A stretch of DNA of 14,467 nucleotides from NCBI GenBank assembly GCA_027858865.1, contig JAQIBW010000097.1:1-14467 (forward strand), given 5' to 3'. Position 1 is the first letter of the stretch; every line of letters begins with the position of its first letter. The DNA comes from Sulfurimonas sp. GTDB taxonomy: Bacteria; Campylobacterota; Campylobacteria; Campylobacterales; Sulfurimonadaceae. Below the pieces are notes generated by a model, which did not search any database, was not told the origin of the DNA, and was given only the letters and a program-made list of their open reading frames with translations. Shown here in pieces: positions 5,902 to 13,918 of this stretch. The position numbers and the translations under genes were made by a program.

Positions 5902-7161
5902 TTATCTAGGGTCTGTTATATAACCAGCTATAGCAGATATTGCTGCAACTGCAGAGTTTGCTAGGTAAACTTTAGAGGTTCTTGAACCCATACGTCCTAC
6001 AAAGTTACGGTTAGTTGTAGAAACTGCAACCTCGTTATCACCAAGTATTCCCATATAGCCACCAAGACATGCTCCACAAGTAGGGTTTGAAACAACTCCA
6101 CCTGCATCTATGATGATATCCATATAGCCAAGTCTGTATGCTTCTTTTAGGATTCTTTGAGTTGCTGGAGTTACGATAAGACGAACATCTTCATGAACTC
6201 TTTTACCTTTTAATATCTCAGAAGCAGTCTTAAGGTCACCTAAACGACCGTTTGTACAACTTCCTATAAATGCTTGATCAATTTTAATTTTATCTTCTAC
6301 TGCTTTAGTTATAGAGTGACCGTTTGACGGTAAGAAAGGGTACGCGATTACTGGTTCAAGTTCTGCTACATTTATGTCTAAAACTCTAACATAAGATGCA
6401 TCTGCATCTGAGTGATGAATCTTAGGCTCTCTTGCTAAGTCTTTATCTGCTAAATATTCCGCTGTAATATCATCGTAAGCAACGATTCCACTCTTAGCTC
6501 CAGCTTCAATTGCCATGTTGCACATAGAAAATCTATCGTCCATGTTTAAGTGCTCGATTGTGCTGCCTGTAAATTCTAAAGTTTTATACAACGCACCATC
6601 AACACCAATCAAACGAATGATTTCTAAGATGATATCTTTACCTGTAGTATATTTTCCAGGTTTTCCGCTAAGGTTTACTTTGATAGATTCAGGAACTTTA
6701 AACCAGTTTCCACCGCTGATCATTGCAAATGCTAAGTCAGTTGAACCCATACCTGTAGAGAATGCTCCAAGTGCACCATGCGTACAAGTATGAGAATCTG
6801 CACCGATGATTACATCACCTGGAACTATAAGACCTTTTTCCGGTAAAAGAGCGTGCTCGATACCCATATCTTTTTCATCAAAAAAGTTTTTCAGTTTATG
6901 ATTTTTTGCAAAATCACGAGAGATTCTAGCCTGATTTGCAGATGCTATGTCTTTTGCAGGGATGAAGTGATCAAGAACGATAGAAAATCCATTTGGATTA
7001 GCAAGTTCTTTAGCCCCGCTAAGAGTAAAAGCACTGATTGAGATAGGAGTAGTAATGTCATTTCCAATAACCATATCGATGTTTGAGCGGATGATTTCTC
7101 CAGCGAAAACTTCTTTGCCAACATGCTCTGAAAATATTTTCTCTGTTATAGTTTGAGCCAT
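5902..7161 (-). CDS. leuC: 3-isopropylmalate dehydratase, large subunit
   Basis: LeuC is the large subunit of isopropylmalate isomerase, which converts 2- to 3-isopropylmalate in leucine synthesis and needs a [4Fe-4S] cluster and the small subunit LeuD, which is not in this window. At 419 aa it matches the shorter (archaeal-type) LeuC group. It shows [21 protein letters not shown] (residues about 120-140), the cluster ligand C302 in IGSCTNGR, and the ligand pair C362 and C365 in [10 protein letters not shown]. The C-terminal block [13 protein letters not shown] is conserved in aconitase-family enzymes. The ATG has the RBS AAAGG about 7 nt upstream and an extended -10 promoter at 7194-7202. 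The mobA start codon follows its stop after 1 nt. Confidence 0.97.
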   Translation of the reverse strand: MAQTITEKIFSEHVGKEVFAGEIIRSNIDMVIGNDITTPISISAFTLSGAKELANPNGFSIVLDHFIPAKDIASANQARISRDFAKNHKLKNFFDEKDMGIEHALLPEKGLIVPGDVIIGADSHTCTHGALGAFSTGMGSTDLAFAMISGGNWFKVPESIKVNLSGKPGKYTTGKDIILEIIRLIGVDGALYKTLEFTGSTIEHLNMDDRFSMCNMAIEAGAKSGIVAYDDITAEYLADKDLAREPKIHHSDADASYVRVLDINVAELEPVIAYPFLPSNGHSITKAVEDKIKIDQAFIGSCTNGRLGDLKTASEILKGKRVHEDVRLIVTPATQRILKEAYRLGYMDIIIDAGGVVSNPTCGACLGGYMGILGDNEVAVSTTNRNFVGRMGSRTSKVYLANSAVAAISAIAGYITDPR

Positions 7162-7193
7162 AATGAACCTTTATAATAAGTAATAATTTCGCG

Positions 7194-7202
7194 ATTATAC
7201 CA
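7194..7202 (-). promoter_or_regulatory. Extended -10 promoter for leuC-mobA
   Basis: The minus strand reads TGGTATAAT, a perfect extended -10. The transcript would start near 7187, leaving a leader of about 26 nt with AAAGG before the leuC ATG. The leader is too short for a peptide-based leucine attenuator. Confidence 0.55.
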
Positions 7203-7274
7203 TTTCTGATTTAAAATTGCAGTGAATCTAAGTTCATTGACGATTTAACACAACTTGAAACTAAAATAATCTAA

Positions 7275-7280
7275 TACAAT
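7275..7280 (+). promoter_or_regulatory. Possible -10 element for the AraC-DGC operon
   Basis: TACAAT lies 32 nt before the ATG at 7313, with TTGAAA at 7255-7260 as a -35-like box at a short 14-nt spacing. A second TATAAT at 7304-7309 is too close to the start codon to serve it. The divergent leuC promoter lies in the same 151-nt gap. Confidence 0.25.
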
Positions 7281-7312
7281 GTACCCAAATAAAAAGCAAC
7301 GGTTATAATTAA

Positions 7313-8146
7313 ATGATTTATGATATTTTTACTCCATCACAAGAACTGACAAGGATAGTTAAACAGTACGTTGTTATAAATTCACTCGATGGAGTGGAGA
7401 GTCTACTTTTTCTTCCAAACGGATGCAACTTTATAGTTTTTAACAGGGGAATAGAGGGATACACTAAGATATACAATGAAGATAATTATTTTTCTATCCC
7501 TAAGAATTACTCAATAAGCGTTAAAACAAATAAGGTAAAAAAGTTTGTTTGTAATAATAAAGAAAGCTATAAAGATGTCACCTTCCCAGTGATTTTGGCG
7601 GAACTTACCCCTATTGGGTATTATCAGTTGTTCAATAAAGAAGCATCTGCATTAAACAGTAGCTATAAGGAATTAGAACCTGAAATAATAGATAAGTATT
7701 TTAAAGAGCTTTATACTCATAACACGGTAAAAGACGAACTGCAATATTTAAACAAGTCTTTGGAATCAATTTATACAGAACAAGATAGTCCACATCTCAC
7801 TATATATGATGTAATAGATAAAATAGTAAACTCTTATCATTTTGAAGTAACTGTAGAGAGTCTTACAAGAGAGTTTGGATGTAGTAGAAGTACTCTGGAG
7901 AGACAGTTTAAGAAAGTTGTTGGGTTAACTCCAAAAAATTTCATCTTTGTTGCAAAGTTTTGTCAAACAGTTTTGGCATATATAGAAGATGAATGTACTT
8001 TTAAAGATCTAGAGTATCTTTATAGTGATAACTCGCACATGAATTCTGTATTTAAAAAGTTTTTAGGGGTTAGCCCTAGTGTTATACTAAATGAAGTTGC
8101 AAGTAAAAAGATACAGATTTATCAGATGCAAAAGATAAAAGACTAG
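7313..8146 (+). CDS. AraC-family transcriptional regulator
   Basis: This is a 277-aa DNA-binding regulator. The N-terminal part (about residues 1-150, beginning FTPSQELTRIVKQYVVIN) resembles the sensor region found in AraC proteins that resemble the DUF6597 group; its ligand cannot be told from the sequence. The C-terminal part holds the two helix-turn-helix units: residues about 178-203 (VTVESLTREFGCSRSTLERQ, then the GLTP loop) and about 230-255 (FKDLEYLYSDNSHMNSVFKK, then GVSP). The second unit has SDNSHMNSVFKKFLGVSP in place of the usual GF.DQSHF.R.FK...G.TP, so the fold is kept. The ATG is supported by homology at the N terminus; the RBS is weak (AACGG). The diguanylate cyclase gene begins 4 nt after its stop, so the pair is probably one operon. 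Its targets are unknown; its own operon and leuC are candidates by position. Confidence 0.88.
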   Translation: MIYDIFTPSQELTRIVKQYVVINSLDGVESLLFLPNGCNFIVFNRGIEGYTKIYNEDNYFSIPKNYSISVKTNKVKKFVCNNKESYKDVTFPVILAELTPIGYYQLFNKEASALNSSYKELEPEIIDKYFKELYTHNTVKDELQYLNKSLESIYTEQDSPHLTIYDVIDKIVNSYHFEVTVESLTREFGCSRSTLERQFKKVVGLTPKNFIFVAKFCQTVLAYIEDECTFKDLEYLYSDNSHMNSVFKKFLGVSPSVILNEVASKKIQIYQMQKIKD

Positions 8147-8150
8147 GCAG

Positions 8151-8885
8151 ATGATAAGCTATCAAGAGAAAAAACGTTTAATCAGTAAAATAATCTTTAT
8201 AGTAGTTTTTTCTTTGATCGTTCTATCCTCTATGCGTGTTTTCGTTCTACATTATGATGTGTCAAATATCTCTATGATATACAACCTTATTTTTAAAGAG
8301 TTGTTCTTTTCCATTGCATCTGCTATTTCTATCATAGCTATTTTATACCTATTTATAGAAAAAGAGATTATGAGGGTAAATTCTAAAGCAGTTACTTATG
8401 CATTTACAGATGCTTTGACAGGATTAAATAATAGACATTATCTAAATGATTTTATAGCGAAGTTTACATCCTTACGCAAATATGATTCAACCTTTGCCAT
8501 AGTCTTTATAGATATAGACAGATTTAAATTGGTAAATGATACTCTTGGCCATTCAACTGGAGACTGCATTCTGAAAAATCTCGCACTTAGCCTTCAATCA
8601 GTTATAAGACCTGGAGATATGCTTTGTCGTTACGGTGGAGAAGAGTTTATGATTATCTTTTGCGATATCTTTAAAGCAGATGCTCTAAATAAAGTAGAAC
8701 AGATAAGAGATAGCATAGAGAAAAGATCTTTTGACTGCAAAGAGCAAAAGATTACGATTTCAGCAGGTATTAGTTTTGGTTCAAGAGATGATGATATAAC
8801 TGAGGTTATGGAATATTCTGATAAAGCTTTGTATATGGCTAAAAATGCAGGAAGAAACTGTGTTAAAGTTTTTAATCTAACATAA
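8151..8885 (+). CDS. Membrane-bound diguanylate cyclase (GGDEF domain)
   Basis: This is a 244-aa protein with two N-terminal membrane segments (about residues 11-33 and 46-70), joined by a short loop of roughly 12 residues outside the membrane, then one GGDEF domain that makes cyclic di-GMP from two GTP. The domain is complete: DALTGLNNRHYLND (88-100), FIDIDRFKLVNDTLGH with the metal Asp, RYGGEEF with the active GGEEF at 162-166, and the C-terminal YSDKALYMAKNAGRN. An RxxD inhibitory site (RPGD, 153-156) lies five residues before GGEEF, so product inhibition is expected. The tiny external loop leaves no room for a periplasmic sensor domain, so input may come through the membrane or by expression control from the AraC gene 4 nt upstream. 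The RBS AGG overlaps the AraC stop region. Confidence 0.95.
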   Translation: MISYQEKKRLISKIIFIVVFSLIVLSSMRVFVLHYDVSNISMIYNLIFKELFFSIASAISIIAILYLFIEKEIMRVNSKAVTYAFTDALTGLNNRHYLNDFIAKFTSLRKYDSTFAIVFIDIDRFKLVNDTLGHSTGDCILKNLALSLQSVIRPGDMLCRYGGEEFMIIFCDIFKADALNKVEQIRDSIEKRSFDCKEQKITISAGISFGSRDDDITEVMEYSDKALYMAKNAGRNCVKVFNLT

Positions 8886-8907
8886 GTTACTTTCTGAGTT
8901 AAAGTTG

Positions 8908-9411
8908 TTAAGAGTTATATTTTAAAGCTCTTTTTGTAAAGTCTGTAGAACAAAAGAACATTGCAACGAAAATAGGATTAATCTTAACATAGTCATCTTC
9001 TATAGATTCAAAAACTTTAAAATCAAATCCTCCGCCATTTTGGGCATCTTTTGGAGTTACCACAAAAGTTATAGGTGCTAAAGCTTTAACCATATTTAGA
9101 ATTTTTTTGCTTTTTTTAGCACTGTCACTTTCTAAAATATTGAAATCTTGATTCTCTGAACTCTTGTGGGCATGTAGAACTTCTTCCAAAATATCGAGTT
9201 TATCTTTAAAAACTATCTTATTCCAAGAAAGGGTAAGTTGTTCAGATTCAATCTTTGTATGCTTAAACATAAGAGCATTAGGCTTATGCTTTTTCATCTC
9301 TTCCATAAGTCCTAGCAGGAAGTTTGCTCCGCCAACACTATCGGCACTCTTCATCATAAGTAGGTGAAGTAACTCTTTTGTATCATCATTTTGTTTGTTA
9401 TAATTACACAT
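8908..9411 (-). CDS. Unknown 167-aa protein
   Basis: I do not recognise a family. The protein is soluble, with no signal peptide or membrane segment. The N-terminal half is helical and Lys/Met/Leu-rich (ELLHLLMMKSADSVGGANFL, then LGLMEEMKKHKPNALMF). A Ser/Lys-rich link (ESDSAKKSKKILNMVKALAP) follows. The C-terminal part looks like mixed strand and helix (ITFVVTPKDAQNGGGFDFKV, then VKINPIFVAMFFCSTDFTK). The ATG has the RBS AAAGG 6 nt upstream and a TATAAT a further 18 nt back, so this is a properly equipped gene. It converges with the diguanylate cyclase gene (22 nt apart) and diverges from nifS. Position gives no firm clue to its job. Confidence 0.85.
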   Translation of the reverse strand: MCNYNKQNDDTKELLHLLMMKSADSVGGANFLLGLMEEMKKHKPNALMFKHTKIESEQLTLSWNKIVFKDKLDILEEVLHAHKSSENQDFNILESDSAKKSKKILNMVKALAPITFVVTPKDAQNGGGFDFKVFESIEDDYVKINPIFVAMFFCSTDFTKRALKYNS

Positions 9412-9429
9412 GTTAAACCTTTAAATGGA

Positions 9430-9435
9430 ATTATA
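9430..9435 (-). promoter_or_regulatory. -10 box for the 167-aa gene
   Basis: The minus strand reads GGTATAATTCC, a perfect TATAAT without the TG extension. The transcript would start near 9423 and include the AAAGG RBS before the ATG at 9411. Confidence 0.4.
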
Positions 9436-9470
9436 CCTTAAATAAACCACTAAGTCAGTTTCGTTTAAGC

Positions 9471-9499
9471 ATATCATAATAACAATCCTATTATCATAT
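9471..9499. promoter_or_regulatory. Upstream inverted repeat in the nifS promoter region
   Basis: ATATCATAATA (9471-9481) and TATTATCATAT (9489-9499) are inverted copies matching at 10 of 11 positions, separated by 7 nt. The arms are AT-rich, but the length of the match is more than expected by eye. It may bind a dimeric regulator of nifSU or of the divergent 167-aa gene. Confidence 0.4.
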
Positions 9500-9511
9500 C
9501 AAAAGTAAAAG

Positions 9512-9528
9512 AAGACAAATTTTGTCTT
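9512..9528. promoter_or_regulatory. Perfect 17-nt palindrome, likely operator of nifSU
   Basis: AAGACAAA and TTTGTCTT are perfect inverted arms around a single T. The centre lies 42 nt before the nifS ATG. If the -10 is TAAAAT at 9532-9537, the palindrome covers the -32 to -16 region, a classic repressor position. The regulator (IscR/Rrf2-like, Fur-like or other) cannot be named from sequence. Confidence 0.5.
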
Positions 9529-9558
9529 AATTAAAATTAATCCTATTTCATGAGGTAA

Positions 9559-10776
<1,218 letters not shown>

Positions 10777-10800
10777 AAAATAAAGTAGAAGGAGAATATT

Positions 10801-11775
10801 ATGGCAAAAGCAGATATGTTAGGCGCATCTTTATGGGATGCGTATTCGAATAAAGTAACAACTCTTATGAATAACCCTCAACACCAAGGTGAGATTTTTG
10901 AGGCAGATGCAGAGGCTCGCGGTAACAAACTTATTGTTGCTGATTTTGGTGCAGAGTCTTGTGGTGATGCAGTACGTTTATACTGGGAGATTGACCCAGC
11001 TAACGATAAAATTATAAACTCAAAGTTTAAAAGTTTTGGTTGTGGTACAGCTATAGCATCAAGTGATGTTATGACTGAACTTTGTATTGGTAAAACAGTA
11101 CAAGAAGCTGTTAAAATCACAAATATTGATGTTGAGATGGCTCTTCGTGATACTCCGGATGTTCCTGCAGTTCCACCTCAAAAAATGCACTGTTCAGTTA
11201 TGGCTTATGATGTAATCAAAAAAGCAGCTGGACTTTACATGGGTGTAGATTCTGAGAGTTTTGAAGAAGAAATCATTGTTTGTGAATGTGCTCGTGTTAG
11301 TCTGAATACTTTAAGAGAAGTTATTCGTCTTAATGATTTAACAACGATTGAGCAAATTACTGACTATACAAAAGCTGGTGGTTTTTGTAAGAGTTGTATC
11401 AAGCCTGGTGGACACGAAGCTAGAGAATGGTACTTAGTTGATATTTTAAGGGACACACGTAAAGAAATGGATGAAGAAAAAATGAAAGCTGCTGCAGATG
11501 CTGGTGCATCTGGAGATTTTGCAAGTATGACACTGGTTCAACAAATTAAAGCAGTAGATGCTGTAATCGATGAAAGCGTTCGTCAGTTCCTAGTTATGGA
11601 TGGTGGAGATATGGAAGTTATAGACATTAAATCGAGTGATGAGAATATTGATATTTATATTCGTTATTTAGGTGCTTGTAATGGCTGTGCTTCTTCTTCA
11701 ACAGGTACACTTTACGCAATCGAATCAACTCTTAAAGAGAAACTTTCTAAAAATATCCGCGTTTTACCTATTTAA
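10801..11775 (+). CDS. nifU: Fe-S cluster scaffold NifU (three-domain)
   Basis: NifU is the scaffold on which NifS-derived sulfur and iron are built into clusters for transfer to target enzymes. All three modules are present in 324 aa. The N-terminal IscU-like domain has C54 (ESCGDAVRL), C81 (FGCGTAIASS) and C131 (KMHCSVM). The central Bfd-like [2Fe-2S] domain has C161 and C163 (VCECARVS), then C196 and C199 (FCKSCI). The C-terminal Nfu domain has MDGGDMEV and C293 and C296 (GACNGCASSSTGTL). This matches the length and order of the classical NifU and the Helicobacter protein. The ATG has a strong RBS (AAGGAG, 6 nt upstream). It is co-transcribed with nifS. Likely clients in this window include LeuC. 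Confidence 0.97.
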   Translation: MAKADMLGASLWDAYSNKVTTLMNNPQHQGEIFEADAEARGNKLIVADFGAESCGDAVRLYWEIDPANDKIINSKFKSFGCGTAIASSDVMTELCIGKTVQEAVKITNIDVEMALRDTPDVPAVPPQKMHCSVMAYDVIKKAAGLYMGVDSESFEEEIIVCECARVSLNTLREVIRLNDLTTIEQITDYTKAGGFCKSCIKPGGHEAREWYLVDILRDTRKEMDEEKMKAAADAGASGDFASMTLVQQIKAVDAVIDESVRQFLVMDGGDMEVIDIKSSDENIDIYIRYLGACNGCASSSTGTLYAIESTLKEKLSKNIRVLPI

Positions 11776-11794
11776 CACTCCTTAGGTAGGAGTG
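11776..11794 (+). terminator. Hairpin just after nifU
   Basis: CACTCCT (11776-11782) and AGGAGTG (11788-11794) form a perfect 7-bp stem with a TAGGT loop, beginning directly after the nifU stop. No T-run follows at once (CTAAATATAATACTTTTC), so it may be a partial terminator or a 3'-end stabiliser. Confidence 0.45.
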
Positions 11795-11884
11795 CTAAAT
11801 ATAATACTTTTCAATAAAACTACACATACGTACTTAAAAAATAGATTAACTCACTACAATGCCCTATTAATATTAGGTATGAAT

Positions 11885-12481
11885 ATGAACCAATCTATAT
11901 ATTCTAAAATAACAGATGCTCTTGTAAATGATGGTGTCATAGTTATAAAAAATGCATTTAACCCAAAACTATCAACAGCTCTTTTAGACTCTGCAAAAAA
12001 TGAACAAGATTTCCATAGAGCTGGCATCTCAGGGGCGAGTAATCTACATCTTAATAAAAGCAGAAGAAAAGATAAAATTCACTGGCTAGATGAGAGTAGC
12101 TTGTCTCAAAAAGAATTTTTATCATTTGCAAACGGATTAAAAGAGTACTTAAACAGAGAGTTATATCTTGGACTTTCATATTATGAGAGTCACTTTGCGA
12201 TCTACGATAAGGGTGATTTTTATGAGAATCACTTAGACTGCTTTAAAAACTTTAAAAATCGTGTTGTAACTACTGTTTATTATCTCAATGATGATTGGGG
12301 TGAAGATGATGGCGGTGAGCTTATTGTTTATGATGAGGATAGTAACTTTTTAGAAAAAGTGATACCAGAGGCCAATACCTTAGTTGTATTTATGAGTGAG
12401 AAGTTTCCACATGAAGTCTTGCCGGCTAAAAAGAGAAGATACTCAATAGCCGGTTGGTTTCGCATAGATAAGGTTCAGTAA
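11885..12481 (+). CDS. 2-oxoglutarate/Fe(II) oxygenase, EF-Tu prolyl-hydroxylase-like
   Basis: This is a 198-aa member of the prolyl-4-hydroxylase/PHD-like dioxygenases. The sequence is close to the Pseudomonas PHD-like enzyme that hydroxylates a proline of EF-Tu: SHFAIYDKGDFYENHLDCFK, then VVTTVYYLNDDWGEDDGGEL and VFMSEKFPHEVLPAKKRRYS. The iron triad is H116, D118 and H176; R185 in RRYSIAGWF would bind 2-oxoglutarate. The start is chosen at ATG 11885, with TTAGG 7 nt upstream. ATG 11879, two codons earlier, is possible but its RBS would be too close. It is separated from nifU by a hairpin, and its stop touches the stop of the convergent cytochrome gene. The enzyme needs oxygen, so it may report oxygen or iron in an otherwise microaerobic cell. 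The substrate is inferred only from family resemblance. Confidence 0.88.
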   Translation: MNQSIYSKITDALVNDGVIVIKNAFNPKLSTALLDSAKNEQDFHRAGISGASNLHLNKSRRKDKIHWLDESSLSQKEFLSFANGLKEYLNRELYLGLSYYESHFAIYDKGDFYENHLDCFKNFKNRVVTTVYYLNDDWGEDDGGELIVYDEDSNFLEKVIPEANTLVVFMSEKFPHEVLPAKKRRYSIAGWFRIDKVQ

Positions 12482-13051
12482 CTACTCTTTACCATTTATC
12501 ATAGTTGAGATTAATCCTTTTTCATCTCTATTATCAGCGATTATAACACCGGCTATATGAAGCGGCACGAAATAGAGGATTATATTAAAGACAAGTTCAT
12601 GAATCTCTTTAATATCGTGAGACGTTTCTTTTAGCAGACCTAAATCTTGGTAAAAGTGAATCATCAAACCGCTGATAGCCATAAAAACAAGAGTCGCATA
12701 AATGAAATAATATGAAAGATGTACGGCTTTTTTATGCAGTGATAAAGAGCTAAAATTTTCCCTCTTCGAAGTGTCTTTAAAGTAGAGATATATTCTAAAA
12801 AGAATCAAAAAGGCCAAGGCATAACCTAAGATGATATGCCATTCCCACATACCTGCACGAACAGCTTTTGCTAACACTTTTGCTTGTTCAGCGCTTATCT
12901 CTATGTTAATTTCTGATAGTTTGTTCATAAGTATCTCAGAGTTAGTCCTCCAACTCAAAAATGTCTTACGTAAGAATACAGTTGCCAATAAGCCTAAAAC
13001 TACAATAGCATTTAACCAGTGCCATATTCTAAAGTTTAATGTATATTTCAT
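12482..13051 (-). CDS. Four-helix b-type cytochrome (cytochrome b561 / hydrogenase cytochrome b type)
   Basis: This is a 189-aa integral membrane protein of the prokaryotic cytochrome b561/Ni-Fe hydrogenase cytochrome b group, which moves electrons between quinones and soluble partners through two haems b. Four membrane helices lie at about 8-27, 72-92, 108-132 and 151-173. Candidate haem His residues are H11 (RIWHWLNA), H72 (WEWHIILGY), H151 (EIHELVFN) and H165 (VPLHIAGV). Between helices 1 and 2 there is a long polar helical segment of about 45 residues (EILMNKLSEINIEISAEQAK). The ATG has a good RBS (AAGGAG) 5 nt upstream and an extended -10 at 13072-13080. No hydrogenase or dehydrogenase partner is next to it, so its electron partner is unknown. 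Its stop codon directly abuts the stop of the oxygenase gene. Confidence 0.9.
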   Translation of the reverse strand: MKYTLNFRIWHWLNAIVVLGLLATVFLRKTFLSWRTNSEILMNKLSEINIEISAEQAKVLAKAVRAGMWEWHIILGYALAFLILFRIYLYFKDTSKRENFSSLSLHKKAVHLSYYFIYATLVFMAISGLMIHFYQDLGLLKETSHDIKEIHELVFNIILYFVPLHIAGVIIADNRDEKGLISTMINGKE

Positions 13052-13067
13052 TTGAACTCCTTTGTTG

Positions 13068-13080
13068 TGCTATTATACCA
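13068..13080. promoter_or_regulatory. Overlapping divergent extended -10 elements (cytochrome gene and trmH-like gene)
   Basis: The 13-bp TGCTATTATACCA reads TGC-TATTAT on the plus strand and TGG-TATAAT on the minus strand. The minus promoter would start near 13065, with a 14-nt leader carrying AAGGAG for the cytochrome gene. The plus promoter would start at about 13083, within 0-2 nt of the ATG at 13084, so that mRNA would be leaderless or nearly so. Confidence 0.5.
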
Positions 13081-13083
13081 AAT

Positions 13084-13863
13084 ATGAATTATATTAAAAC
13101 AGATAACATAAACATACCAGAACTAGAAATTTATAAAAAACTCAGAGACAATGCTTTTACAGAGGACAACAGCTTTATAGCTGATAGTCCCAAAGTTGTA
13201 AATATGCTGCTTCGTAGTGACATAAAAGTGAAAAGTATCTTGGCAACAAAAGAGTATTATGATGAATTCTCAGAGCTAGTAAACTCAAAAGATATAGCCA
13301 AACTCTTTCTTGTAGACAAAGAAGAGATGCAGAGTATTGTCGGTCATAAGATTCACCATAACTGTATGATGCATGGAATTCGTCCAGACGAGACTTCACT
13401 AGATGCTTTAGGTGATAATATCCTGATGCTAGATGCCATAACTTCAACAGAAAATGTTGGCTCGATTGCTAGGAGTGCTGCTGCTCTTGGAGTAGACTCT
13501 TATCTTCTGCCACGCCAATCACCACACCCTTACGGACGACGAGCTTTGCGTGTTTCTATGGGTTATGTAGCCAAGTTAAAAGTACATATATATGAAGATA
13601 TATTTCAAACTATAAAAGAGTTAAAAAAAGATGGATATAGAATATTTGCAGCAGAGGTAACACCAGATGCTACTCTTCTATCGCAAGTAAAATCTTCTCA
13701 AAAATGGGTTCTTCTCATGGGTCATGAAGGGAAGGGAATATCTCAAGAGATACTTAGTGTTTGTGATGAAGTTTTAAGTATAGAAATGGCTGAGGGAGTA
13801 AAGAGTTTTAACGTCGGTGTGGCAGCGTCAATCATGATGTATCAACTAAAACACACAAGCTAA
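13084..13863 (+). CDS. TrmH/SpoU-family RNA 2'-O-methyltransferase
   Basis: This is a 259-aa SPOUT-fold methyltransferase that transfers a methyl group from S-adenosylmethionine to a ribose 2'-OH of tRNA or rRNA. The N-terminal part (about 1-100) resembles the substrate-binding domain of the family (FIADSPKVVNMLLRSDIKVK). The catalytic domain shows motif 1 with N124 and R130 (DAITSTENVGSIARSAAALG), motif 2 (VLLMGHEGKGIS, 209-220) with E215, and motif 3 (IEMAEGVKSFNVGVAASIMM, 233-252) with the knot-forming Asn N243. The exact RNA target cannot be told. The start ATG at 13084 is chosen because upstream codons belong to the divergent promoter and cytochrome start; no RBS is visible, but an extended -10 sits just upstream, suggesting a leaderless mRNA. 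Confidence 0.92.
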   Translation: MNYIKTDNINIPELEIYKKLRDNAFTEDNSFIADSPKVVNMLLRSDIKVKSILATKEYYDEFSELVNSKDIAKLFLVDKEEMQSIVGHKIHHNCMMHGIRPDETSLDALGDNILMLDAITSTENVGSIARSAAALGVDSYLLPRQSPHPYGRRALRVSMGYVAKLKVHIYEDIFQTIKELKKDGYRIFAAEVTPDATLLSQVKSSQKWVLLMGHEGKGISQEILSVCDEVLSIEMAEGVKSFNVGVAASIMMYQLKHTS

Positions 13864-13885
13864 CTTTTTGGAGACTTTATTTCGT

Positions 13886-13891
13886 TACAAT
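13886..13891 (+). promoter_or_regulatory. Possible -10 box for the EAL-like gene
   Basis: TACAAT lies 27 nt before the ATG at 13919, in an AT-rich gap of 55 nt after the methyltransferase gene. There is no clear -35 box. Confidence 0.3.
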
Positions 13892-13918
13892 ATAGATAAT
13901 TAAATAAAAAGTATTGCA

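Noticed and set aside
6515..7041. Plus-strand open frames opposite leuC
   Set aside because: They are antisense to strongly conserved LeuC coding sequence, and their products look like nothing known.
11792..11884. GTG at 11792 as an upstream start for the 2-oxoglutarate oxygenase, adding 31 residues
   Set aside because: The extension begins inside the right arm of the nifU hairpin, has no RBS and is not like family N termini. ATG 11885 has a well-placed TTAGG.
12474..12515. Hairpin across the touching stops of the oxygenase and the cytochrome gene
   Set aside because: Only an AACTA/TAGTT 5-bp match over a long loop, with no T-run.
13039..13083. Upstream start for the methyltransferase at 13039
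   Set aside because: It would overlap the start codon and RBS of the divergent cytochrome gene and the shared promoter. The natural N terminus is MNYIKTDN at 13084.
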